NCBI GenBank assembly: GCA_947624095.1 | Contig: CANQIR010000006.1 | Location: 1 to 15,410 of the forward strand | Direction of reading: 5' to 3' | Length of the DNA stretch: 15,410 bases | From: an uncultured Bacilli bacterium | Lineage (GTDB): Bacteria > Bacillota_I > Bacilli_A > RF39 > UBA660 | In this document: piece by piece, positions 7,077-13,586 of the stretch | Layout of the letters: each line of letters starts with the position of its first letter | How positions within the stretch are numbered: the stretch's first letter is position 1 | Notes under the pieces: model-generated | Seen by the model: the letters and a program-made list of their open reading frames with translations, nothing else | What the model was told of the DNA's origin: nothing | Database searches by the model: none | Translations under genes and position numbers: made by a program

Positions 7077-7756
7077 AAGTTTTTGGGAAAAATGTATTTA
7101 ATGAATTAAGAAGTAATTATGAAATTATTAGAAAAGTTTATATTAGTAATAGATTTAATGATAAGGATATTATAGATTTTATTAAAGATAAACATATTAA
7201 ATATGAAAGTGTAGATGCAAAAGTTATAGATAGAATGGTCGAAGGTAATCATCAGGGAATAGTTATAGAGATTAATGAGTATGAGTATAAAGACTATACG
7301 AAGATGTTTGATGATAAAGTAGTAGTAGTTTTAGATCATTTGGAAGATCCGCATAATTTTGGAGCGATTATTAGAACTTGTGAAGCAGCGGGGATTAAGT
7401 CAATTATTATTCCGAAAGATAGAAGTGTAGTAGTTAATGGGACAGTAATGAAAACTAGTAGCGGGGGACTTAATTATGTTGATGTAGCAATGGTTAGTAA
7501 TTTAGTTAATGTAATCAATGATTTTAAAAAACAGGGATTTTTTGTCTATGCTGCTGATATGGATGGGATTAATTATAAAGATTGTGATTTTGCTGATAAG
7601 GTCTTATTAGTAATTGGTAGTGAAGGCAATGGAGTATCAAGACTTGTGAAAAGAGAAGTTGATGAAGTAGTAAGTATTCCAATGGTAGGACATGTTAATA
7701 GTTTAAATGCTTCTGTAGCAGCAGCTATATTAATATATGGAATAGTTAATAGGTGA
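7073..7756 (+). CDS. rlmB: 23S rRNA (guanosine-2'-O-)-methyltransferase, TrmH/SpoU family
   Basis: This knotted SPOUT methyltransferase uses S-adenosylmethionine to methylate a 2'-hydroxyl in 23S rRNA (Gm2251 by E. coli numbering). The 227-residue product has an N-terminal L30e-like substrate-binding domain (about 1-75) and the three SpoU motifs: DHLEDPHNFGAIIRT, VIGSEGNGVSRLV, and IPMVGHVNSLNASVAAAI. I take the ATG at 7073, which overlaps the mrnC stop; an AAGGAGGT site ends 12 bases upstream. The TTG at 7061 lies directly against that site and is an unlikely start. In Bacillus a yacP/rae1 gene lies between rlmB and sigH; here sigH starts five bases after the stop. The exact target nucleotide is assigned by family and context. 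Confidence 0.93.
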   Translation: MKVFGKNVFNELRSNYEIIRKVYISNRFNDKDIIDFIKDKHIKYESVDAKVIDRMVEGNHQGIVIEINEYEYKDYTKMFDDKVVVVLDHLEDPHNFGAIIRTCEAAGIKSIIIPKDRSVVVNGTVMKTSSGGLNYVDVAMVSNLVNVINDFKKQGFFVYAADMDGINYKDCDFADKVLLVIGSEGNGVSRLVKREVDEVVSIPMVGHVNSLNASVAAAILIYGIVNR

Positions 7757-7760
7757 TTGT

Positions 7761-8363
7761 ATGAATTATAATGATTATCCTGATGATGAGTTAGTATATT
7801 TAATTAGTGAAGGTAATGAGGAAGCTAAGGATATTCTTTATGATAAATATAAGTTTATTATTGATGCAGTTTTTTCAAAATATAAAAAAGCTTGTTTTGC
7901 TTTAGGTTTAGAGTATAGTGATATGTATCAGGAAGCATTACTGGGATTTTCTGATGCCTTAGCTAGCTATCGAGAAGATAAGGATACCAAGATATCGACG
8001 TTTATTACTTTGTGTGTCAATAGAAGATTACAAGTAGCAGTAAAAAGAGCTGGTGGGTTAAAACATAGGATGATGAATGATAGTATATCTTTAGATGCTT
8101 CTTATGGACCAAATGGAGTTATTTTAGAAGACTCAATAACTGATAAAAGTATTATTGATCCCTTGGATAATCTGGTGAAGAAAGAACTTGCTTATATGAT
8201 AAAAAAGAAATTGTCACCTTCGGAATATCAAGTTTTTTTGTTAACAATGGGAGGATTTAGTAGTCAGGAGATAGCTAAGATACAAAAAAAGACACTTAAA
8301 TCAGTTGATAATACATTACAAAGAATTAAATTGAAAATAAGGAATATATGGGTAAGAAATTAA
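7761..8363 (+). CDS. sigH: Sigma-70 family RNA polymerase sigma factor, SigH-like
   Basis: The 200-residue product has sigma region 2 (about 25-95, with YSDMYQEALLGFSDALASY and ISTFITLCVNRRLQ) and region 4 as a helix-turn-helix near the C-terminus (about 145-195, with LSPSEYQVFLLTMGGFSSQEIAKI). Region 3 is absent. Position directly after rlmB and close to secE-nusG matches sigH of Bacillus and ComX-like factors of streptococci, which act in early stationary phase, sporulation or competence. Whether this organism sporulates cannot be judged here. The ATG at 7761 follows a modest AGGTGAT site that overlaps the rlmB stop. It is the last gene of the operon and ends at a strong bidirectional terminator. 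Confidence 0.88.
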   Translation: MNYNDYPDDELVYLISEGNEEAKDILYDKYKFIIDAVFSKYKKACFALGLEYSDMYQEALLGFSDALASYREDKDTKISTFITLCVNRRLQVAVKRAGGLKHRMMNDSISLDASYGPNGVILEDSITDKSIIDPLDNLVKKELAYMIKKKLSPSEYQVFLLTMGGFSSQEIAKIQKKTLKSVDNTLQRIKLKIRNIWVRN

Positions 8364-8366
8364 AAT

Positions 8367-8397
8367 AAAAAATTAATCTTTGAGGGATTAATTTTTT
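8367..8397. terminator. Bidirectional terminator between sigH and the sortase gene
   Basis: A perfect 12-bp inverted repeat AAAAAATTAATC / GATTAATTTTTT (8367-8378 and 8386-8397) with a 7-nt loop separates two convergent genes. The A- and T-runs make it symmetrical; it overlaps the sortase stop codon. Confidence 0.75.
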
Positions 8398-9430
8398 AAG
8401 TGGTATATTTAATTAATTTGGCGTGCATTACGACCTTTTCTTTTAAATCGTAACAAGTAGATAAGGTAAGGATTTTGTCAGTAGGTAATACTTCAGTATT
8501 GAAGTGGTAAACACTTCTTTGTTGGATCATATCTGTAAATGATTGAAAGTCTTCATCACTATTAAAACTAGTTCTAATATAATCATTGGTATTGGGAATA
8601 CGATAAACACTAAAGACTTGCCATAAGCTACTTGTACCATTTAAGACTACTTTAATAATATGATTATCTAGATTATTATACCAATTTGTATTTAAAATAT
8701 TTTTTAGAGAACCAAACATTGTGTTATCTAGTCTTCCGTGACCATAAATGATAGTATTTTTATCTAAGTCATTAATATTATTACGATAATCTAAGAAAAT
8801 CCATCCGGCATAGTTAAATGATTTATCAAAAGCGTGAGTTAAGTAGTAGTCGTTATTATTTGTTTGAACAAAAGGATAATTGATATTGGTACCATTTACT
8901 TGAACCCAGCCGATTACATCGGAATTAGTTTTTTTAAGTTCGTTTAAGTCGACATCAATTAAGGACATTTTAATGTAATCCCAATAGGGATTTTCTTTTG
9001 GCTCTTCTTCATTCTCTGGGAGGATGACATTTTTTTCACTTTCATCGACATCAGTTATATTAACTTTTTCTTGAATAACTTTTGTTAATTTTACAATTTG
9101 GTTATTATCTTTGAACCAACGGTAGATATTATATGAGGAATATATGAGAAAGCCAAAGGCGATGGTCATAATAATAAGAGTAAATCCTTTGACTATTTTG
9201 GGATTTAATTTCTTTTTACGTTTGCGAGGAGCAGTTTGTTTTACCTCTTTTGGTTGAGATTCTGGTGGAATAGGCGGTTTATAGGTTACTTTCTTTTCAG
9301 TTTTAACACTTGTTTTTTTTGATTCGCCTTTTTTGATAGGCAGTTGGATGTTAGTAGTTTCTTCTTTAAATGAAATTTTGGTAGTATTGGTTGGTTTGTC
9401 TAGGGAACCATTGGTTTTTTTCGTACTCAT
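8396..9430 (-). CDS. Class B-like sortase with long basic cytoplasmic tail
   Basis: Sortases are membrane cysteine transpeptidases that cut a C-terminal sorting signal and join the protein to cell-wall precursor. The 344 residues comprise a long Lys/Pro/Thr-rich N-terminal tail (1-80), one membrane helix (about 83-101), a linker, and the sortase domain (about 150-342). The domain has GWVQVNGTNINYPFVQ, the catalytic His in IIYGHGRLDNTMFGSL (H231), and the catalytic Cys in LTLSTCYD (C326), as in SrtB-type enzymes. Where the family has the active-site Arg (pattern RxVVHAK), this protein has Lys332 (EKVVMHAK). The ATG at 9430 follows a GAGGTGG site. The gene is divergent from a protein with an NPLTAD sorting signal, its probable substrate. 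Class B is assigned from motifs; the gene could belong to a related housekeeping class. Confidence 0.92.
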   Translation of the reverse strand: MSTKKTNGSLDKPTNTTKISFKEETTNIQLPIKKGESKKTSVKTEKKVTYKPPIPPESQPKEVKQTAPRKRKKKLNPKIVKGFTLIIMTIAFGFLIYSSYNIYRWFKDNNQIVKLTKVIQEKVNITDVDESEKNVILPENEEEPKENPYWDYIKMSLIDVDLNELKKTNSDVIGWVQVNGTNINYPFVQTNNNDYYLTHAFDKSFNYAGWIFLDYRNNINDLDKNTIIYGHGRLDNTMFGSLKNILNTNWYNNLDNHIIKVVLNGTSSLWQVFSVYRIPNTNDYIRTSFNSDEDFQSFTDMIQQRSVYHFNTEVLPTDKILTLSTCYDLKEKVVMHAKLIKYTT

Positions 9431-9451
9431 AAATCCACCTCTATTAAAAAA

Positions 9452-9480
9452 ATTTTATCCCATTTGAAAGTAAAAGTCTA
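9452..9480 (-). promoter_or_regulatory. Probable sortase promoter
   Basis: On the minus strand TAGACT (9480-9475) and TAAAAT (9457-9452) are 17 bases apart. The match is moderate. It lies back to back with the promoter of the surface protein gene, 22 bases away. Confidence 0.4.
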
Positions 9481-9502
9481 GGGATGAAATATATCCACAT
9501 AG

Positions 9503-9532
9503 TTGACTTTCTGCCCCGGGGAGGGGTATAAT
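9503..9532 (+). promoter_or_regulatory. Promoter of the surface protein gene with GC-rich spacer
   Basis: TTGACT (9503-9508) and TATAAT (9527-9532) flank an 18-base spacer that contains the perfect palindrome CCCCGGGG (9514-9521) followed by AGGGG. Such a GC block is out of character with the AT-rich intergenic DNA and could be an operator. Confidence 0.65.
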
Positions 9533-9561
9533 TTTAAACATAGGAAAGGAGATGCAGGTTT

Positions 9562-10824
9562 GTGAAAAAACTACAAAAAATAAGTGCAGGAGTACTTGGT
9601 TTATTGCTAAGCTTTGGCATTACTGTAAATCCAGTTGCAGCATTGACAAAGTTTGAATTTGATGATTGGAATACTTTGGATGGATATTATGGAACTAAAG
9701 ATAAAGTTGATGATGTAGTAACTAAGTTAGTTGGACAAGATAATACGCCAGCTTTTGCTGGACAACTTGTCGGTGCTTTTACTAAAGCAAGTGAAGGAGC
9801 TTTATTAAAAGATGGCATTACTGAAGAATTATATATCGAACTAGATCCCGCTAAATATATGCAAGGAGATATATTTGAAGCAACTGTATCTTTAAATGCA
9901 ACTGCGAAAGCCGATGAACAATTGACTGAAAAGGCTGTTACGACAACAATGACTGGAGAAAATGAATTTACAATTACTTCTAATGGTTGGTCTTCTAAAA
10001 CTTTTGCAACAGTAACTGAAAGTGGTATTTATACTTATAGATGGCATTATTTCTTAAATGGAGATGTTGCTTATATTAATTTCTCTTTATTACATGGAGA
10101 TGAAGTAATTGGTACTTCAGGTGATGTAAAAGTTGAAGAGGTTACAGCTGAAAACAAAGATACTGTATCAGTAAGATCTGTATGGTTCTGTAATATTAAA
10201 ACTCGTGATGGCGTATATGTTCATTCAAGATTACCACAAACTACTGTTGATGTAGATGAAGATTCTACAGTAACTGTTGTTGATGATAGTGTTTCTAGTG
10301 TTTTCAAAGATTCTTTAGTTAATTTAGAAGAATTTGAAGATATTGGCGATACTGATGTAGCTGTTAAATTAGAAGCTAATGAAAAAACAGATGTAACTGA
10401 AGGAACTAAAACTTCATTTGAAAAAGTTGCTGGTAATGGTAAAATTGCTGAGTATTTAGATATTGAAGTATTAGTTACAGCTGGTACTCAATCATATAAT
10501 TTACACGAATTAGTTAAACCAGTAAGTCTTACGGTTGCTGTGCCACTTAATATTCCTGCTGTAGCAGAGGGTTATACAAGAACATATTATGTTTTAAGAG
10601 AACATAATGGTGTAGTTGAAAAACTTTCTACAAAATTATCAGAAGATGGTAAGAATTTAACATTTGCTACTGATAAGTTCTCAACATATGCATTAGCTTA
10701 TGAAGATGTTAAAGAAGTAGATAATCCATTAACAGCAGATGCAATTGTTATGTATGTAGCAGTTGGTGTAATAAGCTTAGGAGCTTTAGCTTTAGGTGTT
10801 AAGGTTTTAAAGAAAAATAACTAA
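9562..10824 (+). CDS. Cell-wall-anchored surface protein with NPLTAD sorting signal
   Basis: The 420-residue protein starts at a GTG nine bases after AAAGGAGA. It has a signal peptide (MKKLQKISAGVLGLLLSFG, then a probable cleavage after NPVAA near residue 27) and a C-terminal sorting signal: NPLTAD (388-393), a hydrophobic helix (about 395-413) and a short basic tail with KK. NPxT(N/G/A) motifs are typical of class B sortase substrates, and the sortase gene is divergent next door. The N-terminal half (about 30-190) is an acidic domain I do not recognise. The C-terminal half ends in KLSEDGKNLTFATDKFSTYALAY, a beta-rich stalk-domain pattern common in gut Firmicutes wall proteins. There are no long repeats. 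It is probably monocistronic, ending at a hairpin terminator. The ligand or role is unknown. Confidence 0.88.
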   Translation: MKKLQKISAGVLGLLLSFGITVNPVAALTKFEFDDWNTLDGYYGTKDKVDDVVTKLVGQDNTPAFAGQLVGAFTKASEGALLKDGITEELYIELDPAKYMQGDIFEATVSLNATAKADEQLTEKAVTTTMTGENEFTITSNGWSSKTFATVTESGIYTYRWHYFLNGDVAYINFSLLHGDEVIGTSGDVKVEEVTAENKDTVSVRSVWFCNIKTRDGVYVHSRLPQTTVDVDEDSTVTVVDDSVSSVFKDSLVNLEEFEDIGDTDVAVKLEANEKTDVTEGTKTSFEKVAGNGKIAEYLDIEVLVTAGTQSYNLHELVKPVSLTVAVPLNIPAVAEGYTRTYYVLREHNGVVEKLSTKLSEDGKNLTFATDKFSTYALAYEDVKEVDNPLTADAIVMYVAVGVISLGALALGVKVLKKNN

Positions 10825-10834
10825 TTAAATAACT

Positions 10835-10862
10835 AGGAAGGTACGAAAGTATCTTCTTTTTT
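10835..10862 (+). terminator. Terminator after the surface protein gene
   Basis: An 8-bp core stem GAAGGTAC / GTATCTTC (one G-U pair, extendable by two pairs) with a GAAA tetraloop is followed by a run of T residues. It sits ten bases after the stop codon. Confidence 0.8.
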
Positions 10863-10889
10863 GATGGAATAATTAGCGATAAAAAGGAC

Positions 10890-10945
10890 TTGTATTTTGG
10901 ATTATTTTATGTTATTTTAATGATGAACACGTGAAGGTGTTTTTA
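10890..10945 (+). promoter_or_regulatory. Possible secE promoter and short leader hairpin
   Basis: TTGTAT (10890-10895) and TATTTT (10913-10918) are 17 bases apart but match consensus poorly. Downstream a small hairpin AACAC / GTGTT (10926-10930 and 10937-10941) with a T-rich tail precedes the ribosome binding site; it could be a weak attenuator. The gap holds no rpmG gene, which usually precedes secE in Bacillus. Confidence 0.3.
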
Positions 10946-10972
10946 TTTTAGAAAAAAATGAGGTGGCTTTTT

Positions 10973-11182
10973 ATGAAAAAAAGTGAAAAAAAGAAAGTTA
11001 AGAAGGATGGTTTTTTCCACGGAGTTAAAGTAGAACTTAGCAAAGTTAAATGGCCTACTTTTAGCGAGATGGTTAAATATACTTTAGCTACAGTAATTTT
11101 CTGTGTATTACTTGCTTTATTCTTTGAAGGTGTAAGTTTATTAGCTATTTATGTTTCTGAACTTATAAAGGGGTTGTTATAA
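10973..11182 (+). CDS. secE: Preprotein translocase subunit SecE
   Basis: SecE clamps SecY in the protein-conducting channel of the membrane. The 69-residue protein is the short single-span form usual in Gram-positive bacteria: a basic N-terminus, the amphipathic VELSKVKWPTFSEM block that defines the family, and one membrane helix (about 36-60). The ATG at 10973 is chosen because a GAGGTGG site ends six bases before it; the ATG at 10958 precedes that site and would add five residues that the family lacks. The stop codon overlaps the nusG start by one base (TAATG), so the two genes are coupled, as in most bacteria. Confidence 0.96.
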   Translation: MKKSEKKKVKKDGFFHGVKVELSKVKWPTFSEMVKYTLATVIFCVLLALFFEGVSLLAIYVSELIKGLL

Positions 11183-11715
11183 TGGAGAAATTATGGTATG
11201 TCGTTAATACTTATAGTGGTCACGAAAGTAAAGTAAAGGAAAAATTGGAAATGCGTACTGAATCTATGGGTATGCAAGACCATATTTTTAGAGTAATTAT
11301 TCCAGAAACTACAGAAGTAGAATTAAAAGATGGTGTTAAAAAAGAAAAAGTTAAAAAGATGTTTCCAGGTTATATCTTAGTAGAAATGGATATGAGTGAT
11401 GAAGCTTGGTATATAGTTCGTAATACGCCGGGAGTTACAGGATTTATTGGATCTAGTGGTCATGGTGCTAAACCTACTCCTTTATTACCTCAAGAAATAG
11501 ATAGAATTTTATCAGCTATGGGAATGAGCAGAATTGATGTTGATAATGATATGAATGTTGGGGACAAGGTTAATATTGTTGATGGACCATTTAAAGGAAT
11601 GATTGGTACTATTGATAATATTGATAAAGACAATAATAGATTAAATGTATTGATAGATTTATTTGGTCAAGAAACACCAGTTGAAGTAGAATTATTTCAA
11701 GTTAATAAAATTTAA
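11182..11715 (+). CDS. nusG: Transcription termination/antitermination protein NusG
   Basis: NusG binds RNA polymerase through its N-terminal NGN domain and affects pausing, termination and coupling with the ribosome. The 177-residue product has the NGN domain (about 4-110, with WYVVNTYSGHE and MFPGYILVEM, then NTPGVTGFIG) and a C-terminal KOW domain (about 125-177, with GDKVNIVDGPFKGMIGTI). Length and motifs are standard. An AAAGGGG ribosome binding site lies within the end of secE. The gene ends at a strong terminator, so it is transcriptionally separated from rplK, which normally follows directly but here lies 1.2 kb downstream. Confidence 0.98.
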   Translation: MEKLWYVVNTYSGHESKVKEKLEMRTESMGMQDHIFRVIIPETTEVELKDGVKKEKVKKMFPGYILVEMDMSDEAWYIVRNTPGVTGFIGSSGHGAKPTPLLPQEIDRILSAMGMSRIDVDNDMNVGDKVNIVDGPFKGMIGTIDNIDKDNNRLNVLIDLFGQETPVEVELFQVNKI

Positions 11716-11744
11716 GAAAGCAAGTTGATGTGCTTTCTTTTTTT
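11714..11744 (+). terminator. Terminator after nusG
   Basis: A perfect 9-bp stem AAGAAAGCA / TGCTTTCTT (11714-11722 and 11731-11739) with an 8-nt loop runs into a T-run. It begins inside the nusG stop codon. Confidence 0.85.
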
Positions 11745-11781
11745 GAATAGATAGGTTAGAATATTATTAGAGGTTTTGGAA

Positions 11782-12183
11782 ATGACAGAAAATAAGATTT
11801 TAATAGATCAAATGGCAGTAGTTTATGATACAGTAGAAACAGACTGGATGGGATTTCCAATTACGGTTAGTAATAAACTTACTTATCACCATATTAGTAA
11901 GAAAAGTGATGGTGGGAAGAATACTTGGCAAAATGGAGCTTTATTAAGTAAAAAAGTAAATAAATTATTAAATATTTTAGAAATGTATCGACCGGAAATT
12001 TATGATGAATGGAATTTCTTGTTTAAAATTATTAATGAATCTCGAAGACCACCAAATGAGGAAATGAGAGAATGGATTGGGGCATTAAAAAAACGAACTT
12101 TAGAGTTTAGATACGGAGAATACAAAAATATTATGCGTTTAAAAAAGGAGATTTCTAAAAATGGAAAACAGGATGTATATTAG
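11782..12183 (+). CDS. HNH-like domain protein
   Basis: The 133-residue product contains LTYHHISKKSDGG (H36, H37) followed by NGALL (N51), which fits the first two elements of an HNH/beta-beta-alpha-metal nuclease fold. The third position, usually His in an 'H..LH' helix, is Asn60 here (KKVNKLLNILE), giving an HNN-like set that some members of the superfamily tolerate. The rest is helical with no further motif. The ATG at 11782 follows an AGAGGT site by seven bases; the TTG six bases upstream is less likely. No promoter is obvious after the nusG terminator. The next gene starts inside the end of this one with a 23-base overlap, so the two are co-translated. Function is unknown; an enzymatically inactive relative is possible. 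Confidence 0.65.
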   Translation: MTENKILIDQMAVVYDTVETDWMGFPITVSNKLTYHHISKKSDGGKNTWQNGALLSKKVNKLLNILEMYRPEIYDEWNFLFKIINESRRPPNEEMREWIGALKKRTLEFRYGEYKNIMRLKKEISKNGKQDVY

Positions 12184-12793
12184 TAAGGATTTATATTTTA
12201 GAAAGAAATTTTATCCACCAACGGAAAAGAAAAAGGAAGAATTAGAAGCTTTATTAGAGGGATTTATTGATGACTATGATAATGGATTTAAGACAGTGGT
12301 GGATGTTTATAAAGAAATAAGTGAAATTTATGCTGAGTCTGGTATATTTGATAAGTTGGATTATTCAGATAGTGAGTGTGTTTATCAATTAGAAATAAGG
12401 AGAGATAGCTTTTATTTAATCAATATGAGTAGACCGGATTTAAAACAGGTATTTAAGATAACACCGGAAGAATTAGAGGAAAATTTTGTATCATTGAGGG
12501 ATTTTATTAGTAAAGCTCAATATGTTGGTAAAAGAGGGTATATTACGAATCCATTATTTCACGATATTTATGGAATTGATGAGTTTAATGAATGTTTAGT
12601 TTTATATTCAGGGATTGAAGGTGTTTTGGTTGTTGATAATGGTTTATTAATTTTTTTAGATAGTCGTTATACAGAAGTTAATTGGCTATATGAAGATGAG
12701 CAAGAACAAGAAAATCGTAAGGATGTATATGCTAAATTTAGATTGCAATTTAAAGGGGATTGGCAAGATTATAGTGATTATAGTGATAATTAG
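12161..12793 (+). CDS. Uncharacterised acidic protein
   Basis: I do not recognise this 210-residue protein. It is acidic, with no signal peptide, membrane helix, cysteine cluster or repeat. Visible features are a charged N-terminal helical stretch (about 18-40, TEKKKEELEALLEGF), a middle block with ITPEELEENFVSLRDF, a hydrophobic beta-rich stretch ending in GVLVVDNGLLIFLDSR (about 165-180), and a polar C-terminus rich in Tyr, Ser and Asp. The ATG at 12161 is supported by an AAGGAGA site nine bases upstream. It overlaps the HNH-like gene by 23 bases in a different frame, so the pair is probably a functional unit inserted between nusG and rplK. Composition resembles its neighbours. No terminator follows; the ribosomal promoter begins 49 bases later. 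Confidence 0.7.
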   Translation: MENRMYISKDLYFRKKFYPPTEKKKEELEALLEGFIDDYDNGFKTVVDVYKEISEIYAESGIFDKLDYSDSECVYQLEIRRDSFYLINMSRPDLKQVFKITPEELEENFVSLRDFISKAQYVGKRGYITNPLFHDIYGIDEFNECLVLYSGIEGVLVVDNGLLIFLDSRYTEVNWLYEDEQEQENRKDVYAKFRLQFKGDWQDYSDYSDN

Positions 12794-12811
12794 ATTATTG
12801 GGAGGTTTTCC

Positions 12812-12823
12812 TTGATTAATCAA
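12812..12823. repeat. Perfect 12-bp palindrome upstream of the rplK promoter
   Basis: TTGATTAATCAA is exactly self-complementary and lies 18 bases upstream of the -35 element of the rplK promoter. It could be an operator or a chance AT-rich palindrome. Confidence 0.45.
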
Positions 12824-12841
12824 ATAAACTGTGATATTATT

Positions 12842-12871
12842 TTGAGTGCAATTATATATATTTTATATAAT
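12842..12871 (+). promoter_or_regulatory. Promoter of rplK-rplA
   Basis: TTGAGT (12842-12847), 18-base spacer, TATAAT (12866-12871). Transcription should start near 12878, exactly where the leader structure begins. Confidence 0.6.
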
Positions 12872-12877
12872 TAGTGT

Positions 12878-12924
12878 TAGTGGAGGGGAAGAGCGGATGC
12901 CCAGACCACTACCCGTTAAACTAT
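12878..12924 (+). promoter_or_regulatory. Putative ribosomal protein L1-binding leader of rplK-rplA
   Basis: The leader can form TAGT (12878-12881) with ACTA (12920-12923), an asymmetric internal loop GGA opposite GTTAA, then GGG (12885-12887) with CCC (12912-12914), closed by a 24-nt terminal region. This resembles the L1 site known from 23S rRNA and from L11-L1 leaders, where a stem, a GGA / GAxx internal loop and a G-C-rich stem form the binding surface. L1 binding would repress translation of rplK-rplA. An alternative hairpin pairs AGTGG with CCACT across the same bases. The ribosome binding site AGGAGGTG follows at 12929-12936. The assignment is from pattern memory and not from a search. 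Confidence 0.55.
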
Positions 12925-12942
12925 TTATAGGAGGTGTTTTTC

Positions 12943-13542
12943 GTGGCAAAAGAAGTCGTAAAGAGAATTAAATTACAAATTCCTGCTGGTAAAGCTACTC
13001 CAGCACCACCAGTTGGTACTGTTTTAGGACCTGCGGGAATTAATTTACAAGAATTCTGTACAAGATTCAATGATGCTACTAAGGATAAGATGGGGGACGT
13101 TGTACCAGTTGAAATTTCTTTATATGAGGATAGAAGTTTTGATTTCGTATTAAAGACGCCACCTGCTGCTTTCTTAATTAAGAAAGTTGCTAAGATTCAA
13201 AAAGGTAGCAAAAAAGGTGCTAATGAATTAGTAGCTACAATTACTAAAGATGAACTTAAGAGTATTGCAGAAACTAAGTTACCTGACTTAAATGCTTATG
13301 ATGTTGAATCAGCAATGAAGATTATTGAAGGAACAGCTAGAAATATGGGTGTTGCTATTAAAGGTGTCAATGACGCTGAGTTAGCTGAACAACAAAAAGA
13401 AGCTGAAAAAGAGGAAGCTGAAGCTGCTAAACGTGATGCTGAACTTGCAAAGATGGAAGAAGAAGCTAAGAGTGCTACTACTGCTGAAGTAGAAGTAATT
13501 GGTGAAAATAAAGACGAAGAATCTAACGAAGAAGAAAATTAA
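12943..13542 (+). CDS. rplK: 50S ribosomal protein L11 with acidic C-terminal extension
   Basis: L11 forms the base of the ribosomal stalk with 23S rRNA helices 43-44 and takes part in factor binding. The GTG at 12943 gives [25 protein letters not shown], the canonical N-terminus, six bases after AGGAGGTG; the GTG at 12934 lies within that site. Residues 1-141 are a normal two-domain L11, ending at the [12 protein letters not shown] block. Residues 142-199 are an added tail of Glu, Ala and Lys ([24 protein letters not shown]) ending in DEESNEEEN, probably a charged helix. Usual length is about 141, so the protein is 58 residues longer. The first gene of an operon with rplA, 44 bases apart. 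Confidence 0.97.
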   Translation: MAKEVVKRIKLQIPAGKATPAPPVGTVLGPAGINLQEFCTRFNDATKDKMGDVVPVEISLYEDRSFDFVLKTPPAAFLIKKVAKIQKGSKKGANELVATITKDELKSIAETKLPDLNAYDVESAMKIIEGTARNMGVAIKGVNDAELAEQQKEAEKEEAEAAKRDAELAKMEEEAKSATTAEVEVIGENKDEESNEEEN

Positions 13543-13586
13543 TTTAAATAAATCCGCTTAATAACCACAATTAAGGAGGTAAAATA

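Noticed and set aside
12880..12926. tRNA-like segment on the minus strand (ATAGTTTAACGGGTAGTGG)
   Set aside because: It recalls a tRNA D-arm, but no acceptor stem, proper anticodon arm or T-arm can be built around it. The same bases fit an L1-type leader better.
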